Shown here piece by piece: positions 5,895 to 7,098 of a stretch of 7,098 bases of DNA. A program made the position numbers and the translations under genes. This DNA comes from Candidatus Poribacteria bacterium (GTDB lineage: Bacteria > Poribacteria > WGA-4E > WGA-3G). How positions within the stretch are numbered: position 1 is the stretch's first letter; each line of letters opens with the position of its first letter. The stretch lies in NCBI GenBank assembly GCA_007571355.1, contig RKRO01000171.1, positions 1 to 7,098 of the forward strand, written 5' to 3'. The notes under the pieces were generated by a model. That model had not been told where the DNA came from, ran no database searches, and saw only the letters and a list, made by a program, of their open reading frames with translations.

Positions 5895-6476
5895 TCACTG
5901 ATACACCCGAATTTCTCGAATCACAATATCCTCAAAGGACATTTTAGTTTTACCACTCAATGGTTCTCGTGTGGCGTGTGCTAAATCACGATTGGCATAG
6001 ATAGAAATTCGCAGTGCCTGCGCTGGTCTGTCAATGTCAATGCGTATCACGTCGCCGTTCTCGGACCTGGCAATCTTATGACTTCTCACTGGTTCAAAGT
6101 GATGTAATTTTTCGTTTGCTATTTCTGTGGTCGATGTGTCTACTGTGAGACGATAAATGGTTGAAATTGGATGCACCGCAATGTAAGCGACATGCGTAAG
6201 CGTATCAAGTTGAATCAGTGCCTCCGTCTTATGTTTCCCTTCTATCCAATCGCCGTATCGGGAACTGTGCTTATAAGCAGCGTTATCCTTTTCAACAAAG
6301 CCTTTTACCTTCAAGGAACTATTTGTGGCAAGATTGCCATCAACGAGTTTTGGATACGCTTCACAGGATAGGTGTGTAGCCGCTATTCGTTTCGGAAGCG
6401 GTGCGCAACCTATCGTGAGTAACCACACTCCGATTATTATCACATATACACCGAAAGCGTAGGCTCTACGTAACAT
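5895..6476 (-). CDS. Lipoprotein with F5/8C (discoidin)-like beta-sandwich
   Basis: The protein has 193 residues. The ATG at 6474-6476 lies eight bases after a GGAGG (6485-6489), itself just past the stop of the upstream gene. A signal with basic n-region (LRRA) and hydrophobic core (8-22) ends at the lipobox LLTIGC, C24. Residues 37-192 read like a galactose-binding/F5/8 type C fold: YPKLVDGNLAT (41-51), EALIQLDTLTHVAYIAVHP (85-103), YRLTVDTS (108-115), VIRIDIDRPAQALRISIYA (143-161) and a closing IVIREIRVYQ (184-193). These domains usually bind glycans or membranes rather than catalyse. Similarity is by pattern and is moderate. The gene sits between two BamE-like paralogues, 16 bp after the first and 47 bp before the second, so co-expression and a shared envelope role are likely. 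Confidence 0.75.
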   Translation of the reverse strand: MLRRAYAFGVYVIIIGVWLLTIGCAPLPKRIAATHLSCEAYPKLVDGNLATNSSLKVKGFVEKDNAAYKHSSRYGDWIEGKHKTEALIQLDTLTHVAYIAVHPISTIYRLTVDTSTTEIANEKLHHFEPVRSHKIARSENGDVIRIDIDRPAQALRISIYANRDLAHATREPLSGKTKMSFEDIVIREIRVYQ

Positions 6477-6492
6477 CGGTTTTACCTCCGTC

Positions 6493-6909
6493 TCATTTTC
6501 TTATATAGGTTTTGTAAATTGCTCCGTCTGGACGCGTATAAAATACAATTTTAAAGGTGTGGTCTGTTGAGATATTCTCCCGACGTGCTGCTTGCCTATT
6601 GCTGGAATGGTGTCGGCGTTGAAATTCCGATATATGTACTTCTGGTCCAACTAAGAATTCCCGCACAGGTATTATCCAAGTATAAATCTGCCCACCTGTC
6701 CCATCATTGGCACTGGTGACTTCGCTGGGTGAGCCCCATCTCTGAGTCGCTTTTGAGATGTGTGTGCCCTTCCATTTGTCCATAGTTTGCTGCATCTTCT
6801 CATCTTGTATGGGTTCGGACTTTTGTGCCAAATGCGCTGGTGCCGTACATCCTGTTAATAAAATGCTTCCGACAAACCCCAAGCATAAAGTCAACGCAAA
6901 TCCGTTCAT
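6493..6909 (-). CDS. BamE/SmpA-like small lipoprotein, paralogue 2
   Basis: The protein has 138 residues from the ATG at 6907-6909, which matches the paralogue's start (MNGFAL versus MNRFTF). However, the AGGAG of the paralogue is here replaced by a poor site, so initiation may instead occur at a GTG (6943-6945) with GGAGG eight bases before it, adding 12 residues to the n-region. The lipobox is LLTGC, C21. The core is KWKGTHISKATQRWGSP (45-61), QIYTWI (74-79) and KIVFYTRPDGAIYKTYIRK (120-138), aligning with paralogue 1. Like it, this protein carries an Arg-rich insert (94-111, R-R-H at 98-100), but the C-terminal tail is absent. It is the first gene of the five-gene minus operon, about 110 bp after the partial gene at the edge. 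It probably arose with paralogue 1 by local duplication. Confidence 0.78.
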   Translation of the reverse strand: MNGFALTLCLGFVGSILLTGCTAPAHLAQKSEPIQDEKMQQTMDKWKGTHISKATQRWGSPSEVTSANDGTGGQIYTWIIPVREFLVGPEVHISEFQRRHHSSNRQAARRENISTDHTFKIVFYTRPDGAIYKTYIRK

Positions 6910-7020
6910 TCTCAAAAAGGTCTGTTGAAAAATTCGGGACCTCACAATAGGCACCTCCATGATGCGTTTTTCAGGTGAATACGACTTGTGCTAAATAATG
7001 TTGTAAGGATAGATATTTCC

Positions 7021-7098
7021 TTATGCGAGGACAAGGTCTTTGCGTTTCATCAAGGGGCGTCCGAGGCAGTGATTGATGAAAGCACCGAGAACACAACT
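7021..7098 (-). CDS. Possible 3' end of an unidentified gene, cut by window edge
   Basis: An open frame enters from the right edge and ends at TAA (7021-7023) after 25 residues, ...GAFINHCLGRPLMKRKDLVLA. The mix of hydrophobic and basic residues looks like a real protein C-terminus, but the piece is too short to assign to a family. It has the same orientation as the lipoprotein operon. The 110-bp gap down to 6909 probably contains a separate promoter, though no clear hexamers were found. Confidence 0.35.
   Translation of the reverse strand, partial: SCVLGAFINHCLGRPLMKRKDLVLA

Overview
The window looks like chromosomal DNA of an uncultured, free-living Gram-negative-type bacterium. Signs of an outer envelope are three consecutive lipoprotein signal peptides, a secreted LamG-domain protein and a membrane-tethered multihaem cytochrome c. 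The mix of a Uma2 protein, a LamG protein with an Sec signal, a MNRIVEPEVMD-type methyltransferase and short palindromic intergenic repeats recalls Candidatus Poribacteria and related marine lineages. That assignment rests on recollection of gene content and was not tested by a search.

Left part (1-2408). A Uma2-family gene runs off the left edge on the minus strand. A 64-bp divergent spacer separates it from a plus-strand pair. The first gene of the pair encodes a 411-residue cytochrome with eight CXXCH motifs, resembling hydroxylamine oxidoreductase (HAO). The second starts inside the end of the first and encodes an eight-helix membrane protein made of two copies of a four-helix, histidine-bearing unit. 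The likely reading is a two-gene respiratory module: a periplasmic octahaem nitrogen-compound enzyme with an unusual integral-membrane electron-transfer partner in place of the usual NapC/NrfH-type cytochrome.

Middle part (2409-3925). A secreted LamG-domain protein converges on the membrane gene, only 7 bp away. Upstream of it lie a short doubtful ORF and a repeat-rich spacer of about 270 bp. The spacer holds a 21-bp hairpin-forming repeat present twice with a 50-bp period, and a separate GGGCGAT/ATCGCCC palindrome.

Right part (3926-7098). Five minus-strand genes are tightly packed and probably form one operon. In transcription order they are: a small BamE-like lipoprotein, a lipoprotein with an F5/8C-like beta-sandwich, a second BamE-like lipoprotein paralogous to the first, a TIM-barrel-like cytosolic protein, and a SAM-dependent methyltransferase. 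The last two overlap by 83 bp, which suggests a recent loss of the original stop codon. The extreme right edge carries what may be the 3' end of a further minus-strand gene.
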